Shown here piece by piece: positions 8,140 through 15,570 of a stretch of DNA of 64,000 nt. A program made the translations under genes and the position numbers. The DNA is from Jatrophihabitans telluris (GTDB lineage: Bacteria; Actinomycetota; Actinomycetes; Mycobacteriales; Jatrophihabitantaceae). Each line of letters starts with the position of its first letter. Positions within the stretch are counted from its first letter, which is position 1. A model generated the notes under the pieces. That model made no database searches and had not been told where the DNA came from. It saw only the letters and a program-made list of their open reading frames with translations. Location: NCBI RefSeq assembly GCF_023516435.1, contig NZ_CP097332.1:1550001-1614000 (forward strand). Reading direction: 5' to 3'.

Positions 8140-9654
8140 ATGTCTGCTCTGTCGGATCTTCTGGCCGCCCACACGACGCTCGACGCCGAGCAGACTGCGC
8201 ACCTGCAGCGACTGGTCGCCGAATGGCAGCTGCTGTCGGACCTCTCCTTCGCCGATCTGTTGCTCTGGGTTCCGATGAACGAGCAGGCCGACGACGGCGG
8301 AACCGAGTTCCTCTGCGCGGCGCAGTGCCGTCCGACCACCGGCCCGACCGCCTACCTGCACGATTGGGTCGGCCAGCGGCTGTCGGGCCAGAAGGCCTCG
8401 GCGCTGCGGGTGGCGATGACCGAGTCGCGCATCTTCCGGGAGTCGGACCCGGACTGGGAAGGCGATACGCCGATCCGCCGGGAGGCCATCCCGATTCTGT
8501 TCAACGGTGCGGCCGTCGCCGTGCTGGGCCGCGACTCGAACCTGACCAGTGTCCGCAGTCCCAGCCAGCTGGAACTGGCCTACCTGCAGAGCGCGGCCGA
8601 CCTGGCCTCGATGGTCGCCGCCGGCGCGTTTCCGGGGCCCGCCACCGACCGGGAAGAGGCAGCGGGTCCACGGGTCGGCGACGGCATGGTGCGTGTCGAT
8701 GATCGCGGCGCCGTGCTCTACGCCAGCCCGAACGCCTCCTCTGCCTTCCGGCGCCTGGGCTTCACCGGCAACCTGCTCGGCTCACCGCTGGCCTCGGCGG
8801 TCGCGGAGCTGGCGCGCGACCCGTTCGACGCGGCCGACCTGGAGGAGATGCTGATCCAGGCGCTGGCGGGTGGCCACCCGTTCAGCCGGGAGGTCGACGG
8901 AGGCGGCGCGATCGTGCAGTTCCGCGCGATTCCACTGCACCCGCGCGGGCAGTCCCTCGGCGCGCTGGTGTTGTTGCAGGACGTGACCGAACTACGTCGC
9001 CGGGACCGGCAGATCATGAGCAAGGACGCGACGATCCGCGAGATCCATCACCGGGTGAAGAACAACCTGCAGACCGTCGCCGCGCTGCTGCGCCTGCAAT
9101 CGCGCCGACTGGCCAATCCCGAGGCCCGGACCGCCCTGGAGGAGTCGATGCGCCGGGTGTCATCGATTGCGTTGGTGCACGAGACCCTTTCCTCGGCGAT
9201 CGACGAGGCGGTGGACTTCGACGAGGTGGTCGACCGATTGCTGGACATGCTGGTCGACGTCACGGGCGCGGTCGGACGGGTGCTGGTGCGCCGGATCGGC
9301 AGTTTCGGCGAGTTGCCCGCCGAGCTGGCGACTCCGCTGGTCATGGTCCTGACCGAGCTCGTCGGCAACGCCGTCGAGCACGGTTTCGCCGGCGACCGCT
9401 CCGGCTCGGTGGAGGTGAGCGGCCGGCGCTCGCGCGGAACGCTGCTGGTCACGGTCACCGACGACGGCGTCGGGTTACCGGACGGATTCTCGATCGGCAG
9501 CACCGACCGCCTGGGACTTCAGATCGTGCGCACGCTGGTCGACGCCGAACTGGACGCGGTCCTTGAACTGACCGGACGCGACGATGGCCGAGGAGGTACC
9601 TCGGCCACCGTACGCATTCCGCTCAGTCGCAAGGACCGCGGTTCGCTGGCCTGA
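8140..9654 (+). CDS. pdtaS: PdtaS-type sensor histidine kinase (GAF-PAS-HisKA_2)
   Basis: A 504-residue soluble kinase. The N-terminal GAF-like domain is about residues 1-165, a PAS-like domain about 180-285, then the HisKA_2 dimerisation segment with EIHHRVKNNLQ and an HATPase domain with ELVGNAVEHGF (N box) and DDGVGLP (G1). The presumed phospho-acceptor is His303, the same number as in Mycobacterium PdtaS (about 501 aa). PdtaS normally phosphorylates PdtaR, an RNA-binding antiterminator, so this kinase probably controls transcription through an RNA-binding partner; pdtaR is not in this window. The neighbouring convergent gene is whiB1, as in mycobacteria. No transmembrane segments are seen. 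Confidence 0.88.
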   Translation: MSALSDLLAAHTTLDAEQTAHLQRLVAEWQLLSDLSFADLLLWVPMNEQADDGGTEFLCAAQCRPTTGPTAYLHDWVGQRLSGQKASALRVAMTESRIFRESDPDWEGDTPIRREAIPILFNGAAVAVLGRDSNLTSVRSPSQLELAYLQSAADLASMVAAGAFPGPATDREEAAGPRVGDGMVRVDDRGAVLYASPNASSAFRRLGFTGNLLGSPLASAVAELARDPFDAADLEEMLIQALAGGHPFSREVDGGGAIVQFRAIPLHPRGQSLGALVLLQDVTELRRRDRQIMSKDATIREIHHRVKNNLQTVAALLRLQSRRLANPEARTALEESMRRVSSIALVHETLSSAIDEAVDFDEVVDRLLDMLVDVTGAVGRVLVRRIGSFGELPAELATPLVMVLTELVGNAVEHGFAGDRSGSVEVSGRRSRGTLLVTVTDDGVGLPDGFSIGSTDRLGLQIVRTLVDAELDAVLELTGRDDGRGGTSATVRIPLSRKDRGSLA

Positions 9655-9691
9655 GCCGGCGATTCAATCGTGTTGAGTTGGTGGAACCGTC

Positions 9692-9711
9692 GATCGCAGC
9701 GGGCTGCGATC
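9692..9711. terminator. Hairpin between convergent pdtaS and whiB1
   Basis: GATCGCAG at 9692-9699, a CGGG loop, and CTGCGATC at 9704-9711 form a perfect 8-bp stem in the 55-base gap between the two convergent genes, touching the whiB1 stop. It has no T-run, as is usual in this GC range, and could serve both directions. Confidence 0.5.
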
Positions 9712-9961
9712 AGGCCATGCGGGCGCGGGCCCGGGCGTTGCGGCGCTTGAGAGCGCGTCGCTCGTCTTCGCTCAGACCGCCCCAGACGCCTGCGTCCTGG
9801 CCACTTTCCAGTGCCCACGCGAGGCACTCGGACATCACGGGGCATCGGCGGCAAACCGCCTTTGCCTCCTCGATCTGCATCAATGCCGGACCGGTGTTAC
9901 CGATCGGAAAGAACAGTTCCGGGTCCTCGTCGCGGCATACCGCGCGGTGACGCCAGTCCAT
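9710..9961 (-). CDS. whiB1: WhiB1 iron-sulphur transcription factor
   Basis: An 83-residue Wbl protein. The four [4Fe-4S] ligands are Cys9, Cys37, Cys40 and Cys46 (spacing CxxC-x5-C), followed by the GVWGG turn and a basic KRRNARARAR tail. The length and the position next to a PdtaS kinase identify the WhiB1 class, which is nitric-oxide sensitive and binds region 4 of the housekeeping sigma factor. The start ATG at 9961 is preceded by an AGGAG site 8-9 bases away. A Crp-like site lies about 80 bases upstream. Co-occurrence with pdtaS is conserved in mycobacteria. Confidence 0.93.
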   Translation of the reverse strand: MDWRHRAVCRDEDPELFFPIGNTGPALMQIEEAKAVCRRCPVMSECLAWALESGQDAGVWGGLSEDERRALKRRNARARARMA

Positions 9962-10398
9962 GGGGGAGTTCTCCTAACGTGGCTTGGGAACTGCGGGTGG
10001 AAGTCGTACCGAACGTGGTTGCGCAACCCGCAGCGCTTGTGAATTCTTTCACGAGCTGCCGCGGACGGCAAGGACTTCGGATTACTTGACGGTTCGATCA
10101 CACCGGTGTGACGCACCTTCGACCGGGTGCGTTCTCACCCGCCTCTGTCCGCGCGTACAGACTTGCTTACCCTGCGCTACGGGGCAAGGCCTATCGCGTT
10201 AAATCGGTCGTGCGGCCCAGCATTATTGGCCTATCCACAGGTCAATCACCCCAAATATAACCGGTAGCGGGCCTTTGTGGGCGATTTGGCACTGGAAGAA
10301 TTTTGTCGACGCCTTGTGCACGGTGTTCGCCGAACGCACATTCCACCCACAGCTGAGCGGGCCTCACAACCAGGCAGCGAGCCAGCTATCGGAGCTGA
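9962..10398. other. Intergenic region upstream of whiB1 and downstream of the lipid kinase
   Basis: These 437 bases hold no convincing gene. They include the whiB1 ribosome site, a Crp-like box (10038-10053), a perfect 14-base palindrome TCACACCGGTGTGA (10098-10111), and an AT-richer stretch around 10200-10310 that stands out from the high-GC background. The length is large for a WhiB1 leader and suggests multiple regulator inputs. Confidence 0.6.
10038..10053 (-). promoter_or_regulatory. Crp/cAMP-receptor-like site upstream of whiB1
   Basis: TGTGAATTCTTTCACG fits the TGTGA-N6-TCACA consensus at 9 of 10 defined positions. It lies about 77-92 bases upstream of the whiB1 start. In Mycobacterium tuberculosis the whiB1 promoter is known to be controlled by the Crp homologue Rv3676, so the site fits established biology; binding here is inferred. 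Confidence 0.6.
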
Positions 10399-11319
10399 TC
10401 AGACGAAGACGCGCAAGGCTTTGCGAACGCCCCGCAGGTGCACGACCTCGCGCTCGCCCAGGGCGTCGCCGTCGACCTGAAACGGCATCGGGCGGGACGC
10501 TCTGAGGATGAAGCCGTCCAGGTCATGCCACGTTCGAGCGCCGAACTCACGTTCCTTCGTGGTGCCGCGCGCCATCCGGGTCGCTCCGAAGGCGATGCTC
10601 GGCAGTCCCATCCGGGTACGTGCGTAGACGTCGAGCCCGGCATCGAAGGACGCGCGGGGCGTCGGCGACATCGGATGGTTGCCGAGGAAGGTCCACGGTG
10701 TGCAGTTGGTGACGATGGCCAGGTACAGGCCGGAGTCGAGCCCTCCGCCAGGCAGCTCCAACTGGATCGCGGGCCGATGCCGCGACTCGGCGAAAAAGCT
10801 CTTGATCGTGGTGCGCAGGTAGAGCGCGTGGGTGGACTTCTTGCCCCGGCGCCGGTGTTCCTCGACTCCGCTGACCACGGCCGCGTCCAGGCCGAATCCG
10901 GCCGCGAACACGAACCAGCGCTCATCGGCCTGGCCGAGGCTGATCGTGCGGGTGCGGCCCTGTTGCAGCGCAGCGATGAGCTCACTGGTGGCCTCGACCG
11001 GATCATTGGGCATGCCGAGTGCCCGGGCGAAGACGTTGGTCGAACCGGCCGGGACGATGCCCAGCGCCGGCACGCCGTCGTGCACGCCGTCGGTGAGCAG
11101 GCCGTTGACAACCTCGTTGACGGTGCCGTCGCCGCCCAGGGCAATCACCACGTCCACTCCGTCGCGCATGGCGCGGCAAGCCAGGGCGGCGGCGTGCCCG
11201 CGATTGGCGGTCTCCTCGACCTCGAGCTTGGCGTCGGCCGACAGCGCGTGCACGAGCACATCGCGTTGCCGAGCGGTGGTGGCGGTCGCCTGTGGATTGG
11301 AGATGACGAGAACTCGCAC
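10399..11319 (-). CDS. Diacylglycerol/sphingosine kinase-family lipid kinase (DAGK_cat)
   Basis: A 306-residue protein of the DagK/LCB5 fold, which phosphorylates a lipid hydroxyl with ATP. VLVISNPQATAT marks the nucleotide-binding entry, ALGGDGTVNEVVNG (about residues 61-74) is the GGDGT catalytic loop, and GIVPAGSTNVFARALG (about 88-103) follows the family pattern. The frame is open upstream, but that extension is Arg-rich and overlaps the divergent promoter. GTG 11319 is preferred: a TAGAGT -10 box ends 8 bases before it, suggesting a leaderless transcript. The lipid substrate is unknown. Confidence 0.85.
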   Translation of the reverse strand: MRVLVISNPQATATTARQRDVLVHALSADAKLEVEETANRGHAAALACRAMRDGVDVVIALGGDGTVNEVVNGLLTDGVHDGVPALGIVPAGSTNVFARALGMPNDPVEATSELIAALQQGRTRTISLGQADERWFVFAAGFGLDAAVVSGVEEHRRRGKKSTHALYLRTTIKSFFAESRHRPAIQLELPGGGLDSGLYLAIVTNCTPWTFLGNHPMSPTPRASFDAGLDVYARTRMGLPSIAFGATRMARGTTKEREFGARTWHDLDGFILRASRPMPFQVDGDALGEREVVHLRGVRKALRVFV

Positions 11320-11327
11320 GAGAGCCG

Positions 11328-11421
11328 ACTCTACTGTGTCCAGCAGCTGAACCCAGCTGGTCGCAGACGAGTCGCAACGGCCGTCCACACGGCCTGTGCG
11401 GCGTGGCCTAGGGTGTTCGTC
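11328..11421. promoter_or_regulatory. Divergent promoter region with two leaderless -10 boxes
   Basis: Toward the left, TAGAGT (11333-11328 on the minus strand) stands 8 bases before the GTG of the lipid kinase. Toward the right, TAGGGT (11409-11414) stands 7 bases before GTG 11422. Both fit the TANNNT box plus start-codon spacing of leaderless actinobacterial genes. No confident -35 elements were identified. Confidence 0.5.
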
Positions 11422-11844
11422 GTGTCCGTCACCGACCCGCCGCACGGCGTTCAACGGCCCGGCTCCGGCGTGCCCGAGGCCCTGCGTTGGGCCGTGTTGG
11501 TCGCAATGGTCGAGGCGGTCGCCCTCGTTGCCGGCGCCGCGCTCTACCTCGTGTTGATCTTCACCCGGACGAGTACACAGCTCTGGGCCGCGTTCACGGT
11601 GCTGGCGTTCATGCTGTTCGGCGCCGCGGTGCTGTACTTCGGCGCACGTGGCATCGCCAAGCTCAGCCCGAGTGCTCGCACGCCGGTCCTGCTGCTCAAC
11701 CTGCTGTCGCTTCCCGTGTCCTTCGACCTCGGCTTCCAGGCCGGACGGCTGGGGATCGCCCTGCCGATGTTGCTCGCGGCCGTTGTCGAGATCGGGCTGT
11801 TGATGAGCCCGTCCGGTCGCCGAGCGCTGGACCGCGAACTCTGA
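11422..11844 (+). CDS. Small conserved-type membrane protein, function unknown
   Basis: A 140-residue protein with four hydrophobic segments (about residues 18-43, 48-72, 83-105 and 108-130), separated by short loops. The N-terminus is polar and probably cytoplasmic. No enzyme motif is seen. GTG 11422 is chosen because a TAGGGT box lies seven bases upstream; GTG 11413 in the same frame overlaps that box. I do not recognise a named family; similar integral membrane proteins next to diacylglycerol-kinase genes are common in actinobacteria. Confidence 0.65.
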   Translation: MSVTDPPHGVQRPGSGVPEALRWAVLVAMVEAVALVAGAALYLVLIFTRTSTQLWAAFTVLAFMLFGAAVLYFGARGIAKLSPSARTPVLLLNLLSLPVSFDLGFQAGRLGIALPMLLAAVVEIGLLMSPSGRRALDREL

Positions 11845-11888
11845 ACCACCCGGCCTATCGCCACCCGGAGCGCATCCGGTCCCTACCC

Positions 11889-12665
11889 TCAGGCGTCCCA
11901 GTGCACGTCCGGAAGCTTTTCGCGCAACTGGCCCAGAGTCTTGGCGAGGAGCCTCGACACGTGGACCTGAGACACTCCGAGTACCTTGGCGATCTCGCTC
12001 TGGGTGCGGTTCTCCACGAAGCGCAGGACCAGCGCCTGACGCTCCCGCGGGGGTAGTTCGGCCAGTACCGGCCGCAGCGCGTGCCGCAGCTCGACCTTGC
12101 CCAGCGCCGTATCCGGCTCCATCAGGGAATCGGCGATGCTCATCCCGGTCGCCGCGCTGGGAACATCGATCGGTACGGCCGAATAGGCCCGCGCGGACTC
12201 GGTGGCCTCGATCACCTCTTCCTGCGAGACATGCAGGTGAGCTGCCAGTTCGGCGACGGTGGGGGATCGGCCAAGTCGTTGGGACAGCTCGCCGATGCCC
12301 GTGGTCAGTTCGGCCTGTAGTTCCTGCAGCCGACGCGGGACCTTGACCATCCAGCCCCGGTCACGGAAATGCCGTTTGATCTCCCCGGCGATGTTGGGCG
12401 TGGCAAAGGTCGAGAATTCCAGGCCCCGTCCCGGCTCGAAGCGGTCGATGGCCTGCAGCAGGCCGATCGTGCCGATCTGGAGAAGGTCGTCGGACGGTTC
12501 GCCCCGGCCGGCGAAGCGGCGGGCCAGGTAGCGCACCAGAGGCATGTGGGCCGCGACCAGTTCGTCGCGAACGGCTCGGTACTCGGGACTGGCCTCATCG
12601 AGGCTGTTCAGATCGGCGAACAGCTGACGGGTCCGGTCCCGGTCGGGGCGGCTCCGCTCGCTCAT
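11889..12665 (-). CDS. sigF: Group III sigma factor of the SigB/SigF/SigG family
   Basis: A 258-residue sigma factor with regions 2, 3 and 4. Region 2 shows DDLLQIGTIGLLQAIDRFEP (about residues 57-76) and FSTFATPNIAGEIKRHFRDRGW; region 3 is about 120-160; region 4 has LPPRERQALVLRF and the QSEIAKVLGVSQVHVSR helix-turn-helix near the C-terminus. This is the stress/sporulation SigF type. The upstream gene encodes an RsbW-like anti-sigma kinase, and the two genes overlap by one base (TGATG), so they form a partner-switching pair. No anti-anti-sigma gene is adjacent. Confidence 0.9.
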   Translation of the reverse strand: MSERSRPDRDRTRQLFADLNSLDEASPEYRAVRDELVAAHMPLVRYLARRFAGRGEPSDDLLQIGTIGLLQAIDRFEPGRGLEFSTFATPNIAGEIKRHFRDRGWMVKVPRRLQELQAELTTGIGELSQRLGRSPTVAELAAHLHVSQEEVIEATESARAYSAVPIDVPSAATGMSIADSLMEPDTALGKVELRHALRPVLAELPPRERQALVLRFVENRTQSEIAKVLGVSQVHVSRLLAKTLGQLREKLPDVHWDA

Positions 12666-13096
12666 CAGCCGCGAGCGCCGCGGGCCTTGACCAGGGTGAG
12701 CGACAGCGCCTCGGAAGAGCGATCGGTGCGCACCTCGTCGGCAAGCGCGGCCAGCACCATCCACGCGAAGCTGGTCTCGTCGATCGCGCCGTCCTCGGTC
12801 GGGACGTCCTCGTCCGGCCCCGGCGACAGGCTCACCTCGACCTGCAGCGAGTCGGCGCCCCCGGTGAAGGCGGCATTCAACTGGGCACCCGGCCCGGCGT
12901 GCGGCAACAGCAGCGCGCTCGCCTCGTCGACGGCGATCCGGAGATCGTCGATCTCCTCGATGGTGAAGTCTCGCCGGGCCGCCAGCGAGGCGGTGACCGT
13001 ACGAAGCACAGATACGTAGGCGGAATCTGCCGGCACCGTCAGGGCGACGGTGTCGGACGCGCCCACCTCTGGCGTCGCGATCTCGGGCTCGCTCAC
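12665..13096 (-). CDS. rsbW: RsbW/UsfX-type anti-sigma factor (HATPase fold)
   Basis: A 143-residue GHKL ATPase-type anti-sigma factor. The N box is seen as EIDDLRIAVDEASALLL (about residues 47-63), and a later DETSFAWMVLAALADEV helix fits the C-terminal part of the fold. The glycine-rich ATP lid is less clear than in Bacillus RsbW, as often in actinobacterial UsfX proteins. GTG 13096 is preceded by GGGAGG six bases upstream. Its gene directly precedes and overlaps sigF, which identifies the partner. Kinase activity on an anti-anti-sigma factor is inferred from the family. Confidence 0.85.
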   Translation of the reverse strand: MSEPEIATPEVGASDTVALTVPADSAYVSVLRTVTASLAARRDFTIEEIDDLRIAVDEASALLLPHAGPGAQLNAAFTGGADSLQVEVSLSPGPDEDVPTEDGAIDETSFAWMVLAALADEVRTDRSSEALSLTLVKARGARG

Positions 13097-13169
13097 GTCG
13101 GCCTCCCTCTCAACCTCTACGAACCGTACAAGGCTCGCGCGATCAGAGGCGGACGATCGGAGGCAGGGC

Positions 13170-13232
13170 GGTCAGCGGCGTCGATCAGCGGCGTCGGTCA
13201 GCGGCGTCGGTCAGCGGCGTCGGTCAGCGGGG
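13170..13232. repeat. 13-bp tandem repeat between rsbW and the phosphatase gene
   Basis: The unit GGTCAGCGGCGTC occurs nearly five times in tandem (13170-13182, 13183-13195 with one change, 13196-13208, 13209-13221, then a partial copy). The last copy reaches the stop codon of the phosphatase gene. A 13-base unit does not preserve a frame. The array lies upstream of rsbW, so copy-number change could alter the spacing of any upstream element. Confidence 0.8.
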
Positions 13233-13868
13233 AATGTTCCAGTGCAGGATGACGGGCCGTCCGTGTTCATAGCCCAGGCTGGACACCGCGCCGGTGCCGA
13301 GCCAGTATTGCCGACCATCCGTCACCGGCTCTCCGAGCCAGCGTGCCGCCAGACACCGCGAGGCGTGCCCGTGGGAGAACACCACCACGGGTCCCTCGCT
13401 GCGCAGTGAGCTGACCGAGGCGAGAACGCGGTCCAGTCGAGCCGTCACCGCGGCGGCGTCCTCGCCACCGGGGACCGGGCCCTGCCAGATCGACCAACCG
13501 GGCCGCTCGTGCTGGATCTGCGGGGTGGTCAGACCCTCGAAGTCGCCGTAGTCCCACTCGGCGACGTCTTCGGTGATCCGCTGCGCGGGGAACCCGGCGA
13601 GCTCTGCGGTGCGTAGCGCCCGTCGGCGTGGCGAGGAGATGACCAGGACGGGGGCACGGCCGTCCAGAAGGTGCTGGAGAACGGAGCCGGCGGCTCGGGC
13701 CTGTGCCTCCCCGGCCGGGGTGAGGGGAATGTCGGTGCGACCGGTGTGCTGGCCGCTCTTGCTCCACTCGGTCTCGCCGTGCCGAACCAGGATCAACACC
13801 GGTGAATCGGTGCTGCTGGGCGCGGAATTCGTCGGGGACGTTGCGGCTTCTGCTGCGGAATCCGGCAC
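13224..13868 (-). CDS. Histidine phosphatase (phosphoglycerate mutase-like, Gpm2/Rv3214 type)
   Basis: A 214-residue histidine phosphatase. The phospho-acceptor motif LVRHGETEW is at about residues 27-35. Further family residues are an arginine in SSPRRRALRTAE, a glutamate in EWDYGDFEG, and the second histidine in VVVFSHGHASR. The mycobacterial protein in the same neighbourhood (Rv3214) is an acid phosphatase rather than a mutase, so a phosphatase role is more likely here. GTG 13868 follows a TAGGGT -10 box by six bases, suggesting a leaderless message. The 3' end lies in the 13-bp tandem repeat. Confidence 0.82.
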   Translation of the reverse strand: MPDSAAEAATSPTNSAPSSTDSPVLILVRHGETEWSKSGQHTGRTDIPLTPAGEAQARAAGSVLQHLLDGRAPVLVISSPRRRALRTAELAGFPAQRITEDVAEWDYGDFEGLTTPQIQHERPGWSIWQGPVPGGEDAAAVTARLDRVLASVSSLRSEGPVVVFSHGHASRCLAARWLGEPVTDGRQYWLGTGAVSSLGYEHGRPVILHWNIPR

Positions 13869-13988
13869 TAAAGGACCCTAACAGCGCCCGGTGCGGATAC
13901 AGTTCCGGGGCGGCTGTGACCTAGCCGGGCAAGCTCGCGCTGTCGAAAACTCAGGTGGGCGCGATCCCGACCGATCTGGACCTTTGCG

Positions 13989-15476
13989 ATGATGATCTTG
14001 GGCGAGCTCGCTACGGCTGACGACCAGCGCGCCTATCGCCGCGGGCCGATGCGTCCCCGACGGCTGGTGAGCGTTCGGGCCAATCAGAGCAAGCGGTTGA
14101 GCTCGCACGTCTTCCGTACCGTCGACCTCACCGTTCTGGCCCTCGTCACCGTCGTGGTCGCTGCCTTGCACTCGCCGGACGCCGTCCTGTCCATGCCGCT
14201 GCGCCAGATCGTGCCGCTGCTGGTCGGCGTGCTCATCCTGGCACGCGCCCTTCGAACATTGTCGCTGTACCGCTTCTGCCGCAGCGAGACGATGACGGTC
14301 CATCTCGTCGTGCTCATCGGTGCGCTGGCGATCGCCGGAGGGTCCGCCCTGCTGGTCGAGGCCGTCGTCGGCCACGGGCAGGAGCTGGCCCAGTGCTGGT
14401 GGTGGATCCTGGCCAGTGGCCTGGCCGTCACGATCCTGCACGTGGGTTGGTGGTTGCGGGTCCGTACCTGGCGCGACGCGGGCTGGCTGCTGCCGAACCT
14501 GGTCATCGTGGGCGCGACCGACCACGCCGAGCGCCTGATCACCGAAGCGCTTGAGCGGCGGCACGTCAACGTCCTCGGCGTTTTCGACGATCGGCGGGAA
14601 AGATCTCCGGCCGCCGTGCACGGGGTGCCGGTCCTCGGCGATGTGTCCGCCTTGCTCAGCCACCGTGTCCTGCCGTTCGTGGACCGGATCGTGATCGCGG
14701 TGGAGCCGTCGGCCACCTCACGCGTGCGGGAGATCTCGGCACGGCTGGCGCCGCTGCCGAACCAGGTCACCCTGTTCCTGGCCCTGGACGAGTCCTACGG
14801 CCGTTCGGCCGCGTTGTCCGAACTCGAGGACTCGCCGCTGGCCGAACTGCACACATCGGTCGGCCTGGATCGCAAGTCGTTCGCCAAACGTCTCCAGGAT
14901 CTTGCGATCGCGGTGCCCGTCCTGGTGCTCATCAGCCCGGTGCTGGCGATGATCGCGCTGCTCGTCAAGCTGGACTCACCCGGTCCGGTGTTCTTCCGGC
15001 AGCGCCGGCACGGGTTCAACAACGAGGAGATTCTCGTCTGGAAGTTCCGGTCGATGCGGACCGAGACCACCGATGCCCGCGCTGAACGCCAGGTGAGCGC
15101 CAACGATGAACGGGTCACCCGCGTCGGCCGGCTGCTGCGCCGAACGAGCCTGGACGAACTGCCCCAACTGGTCAACGTGCTGCGCGGCGAGATGTCGCTG
15201 GTCGGCCCCCGTCCGCACGCTATCGGGATGAAGACCGGCGAGGTCGAGTCCGCCCGGCTCGTTGCCGAGTACGCCCACCGGCACCGGATCAAGCCCGGCA
15301 TGACCGGGTGGGCGGCGGTGAAAGGTTCCCGCGGTCCGCTGAACGACGCGGTCGAGGTGCAGCGCCGGGTGGCTCTGGACATCGATTACATCGCGCGTCA
15401 GTCGTTCCTGCTCGACCTGCGCATCATGGCGATGACCTTGCCGGGGTTGCTCGGCGATCGGCACACGGTCCGCTGA
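13989..15476 (+). CDS. Polyprenyl-phosphate hexose-1-phosphate transferase (WcaJ/CpsE-like)
   Basis: A 495-residue initiating glycosyl-phosphate transferase for extracellular polysaccharide. Four hydrophobic helices lie at about residues 40-155, then a Rossmann-like CoA_binding_3 domain (VIVGATDHAERLI, about 175-290), a further membrane segment (about 305-330) and the catalytic domain. Catalytic-domain motifs are WKFRSMRTET (about 350), the SLDELPQLVNV stretch and GEMSLVGPRPH (about 400-410). The start lies at tandem ATGs (13989, 13992) without a clear ribosome site; a later Met at residue 21 is possible. No other polysaccharide genes flank it, so it is an orphan initiator here. Confidence 0.88.
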   Translation: MMILGELATADDQRAYRRGPMRPRRLVSVRANQSKRLSSHVFRTVDLTVLALVTVVVAALHSPDAVLSMPLRQIVPLLVGVLILARALRTLSLYRFCRSETMTVHLVVLIGALAIAGGSALLVEAVVGHGQELAQCWWWILASGLAVTILHVGWWLRVRTWRDAGWLLPNLVIVGATDHAERLITEALERRHVNVLGVFDDRRERSPAAVHGVPVLGDVSALLSHRVLPFVDRIVIAVEPSATSRVREISARLAPLPNQVTLFLALDESYGRSAALSELEDSPLAELHTSVGLDRKSFAKRLQDLAIAVPVLVLISPVLAMIALLVKLDSPGPVFFRQRRHGFNNEEILVWKFRSMRTETTDARAERQVSANDERVTRVGRLLRRTSLDELPQLVNVLRGEMSLVGPRPHAIGMKTGEVESARLVAEYAHRHRIKPGMTGWAAVKGSRGPLNDAVEVQRRVALDIDYIARQSFLLDLRIMAMTLPGLLGDRHTVR

Positions 15477-15491
15477 GCGTTCGTACGCCAC

Positions 15492-15554
15492 CGACCGTGG
15501 GTGCGGCGCGGGCCACTCACGGGCCACTACGGCCCCGAGCCGCACCCACGGTCG
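15492..15554. terminator. Bidirectional hairpin with perfect 16-bp arms
   Basis: CGACCGTGGGTGCGGC (15492-15507) and its exact reverse complement (15539-15554) flank a 31-base loop in the 94-base gap between the convergent sugar transferase and protease genes. The symmetry and position suggest a two-way terminator. There is no U-tract. Confidence 0.65.
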
Positions 15555-15570
15555 TGGTTTCAGCGTCGGA

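Noticed and set aside
10275-10505. Short plus-strand frames around 10275-10505 as small genes.
   Set aside because: They run antisense into the lipid kinase gene and have no family pattern or ribosome site.
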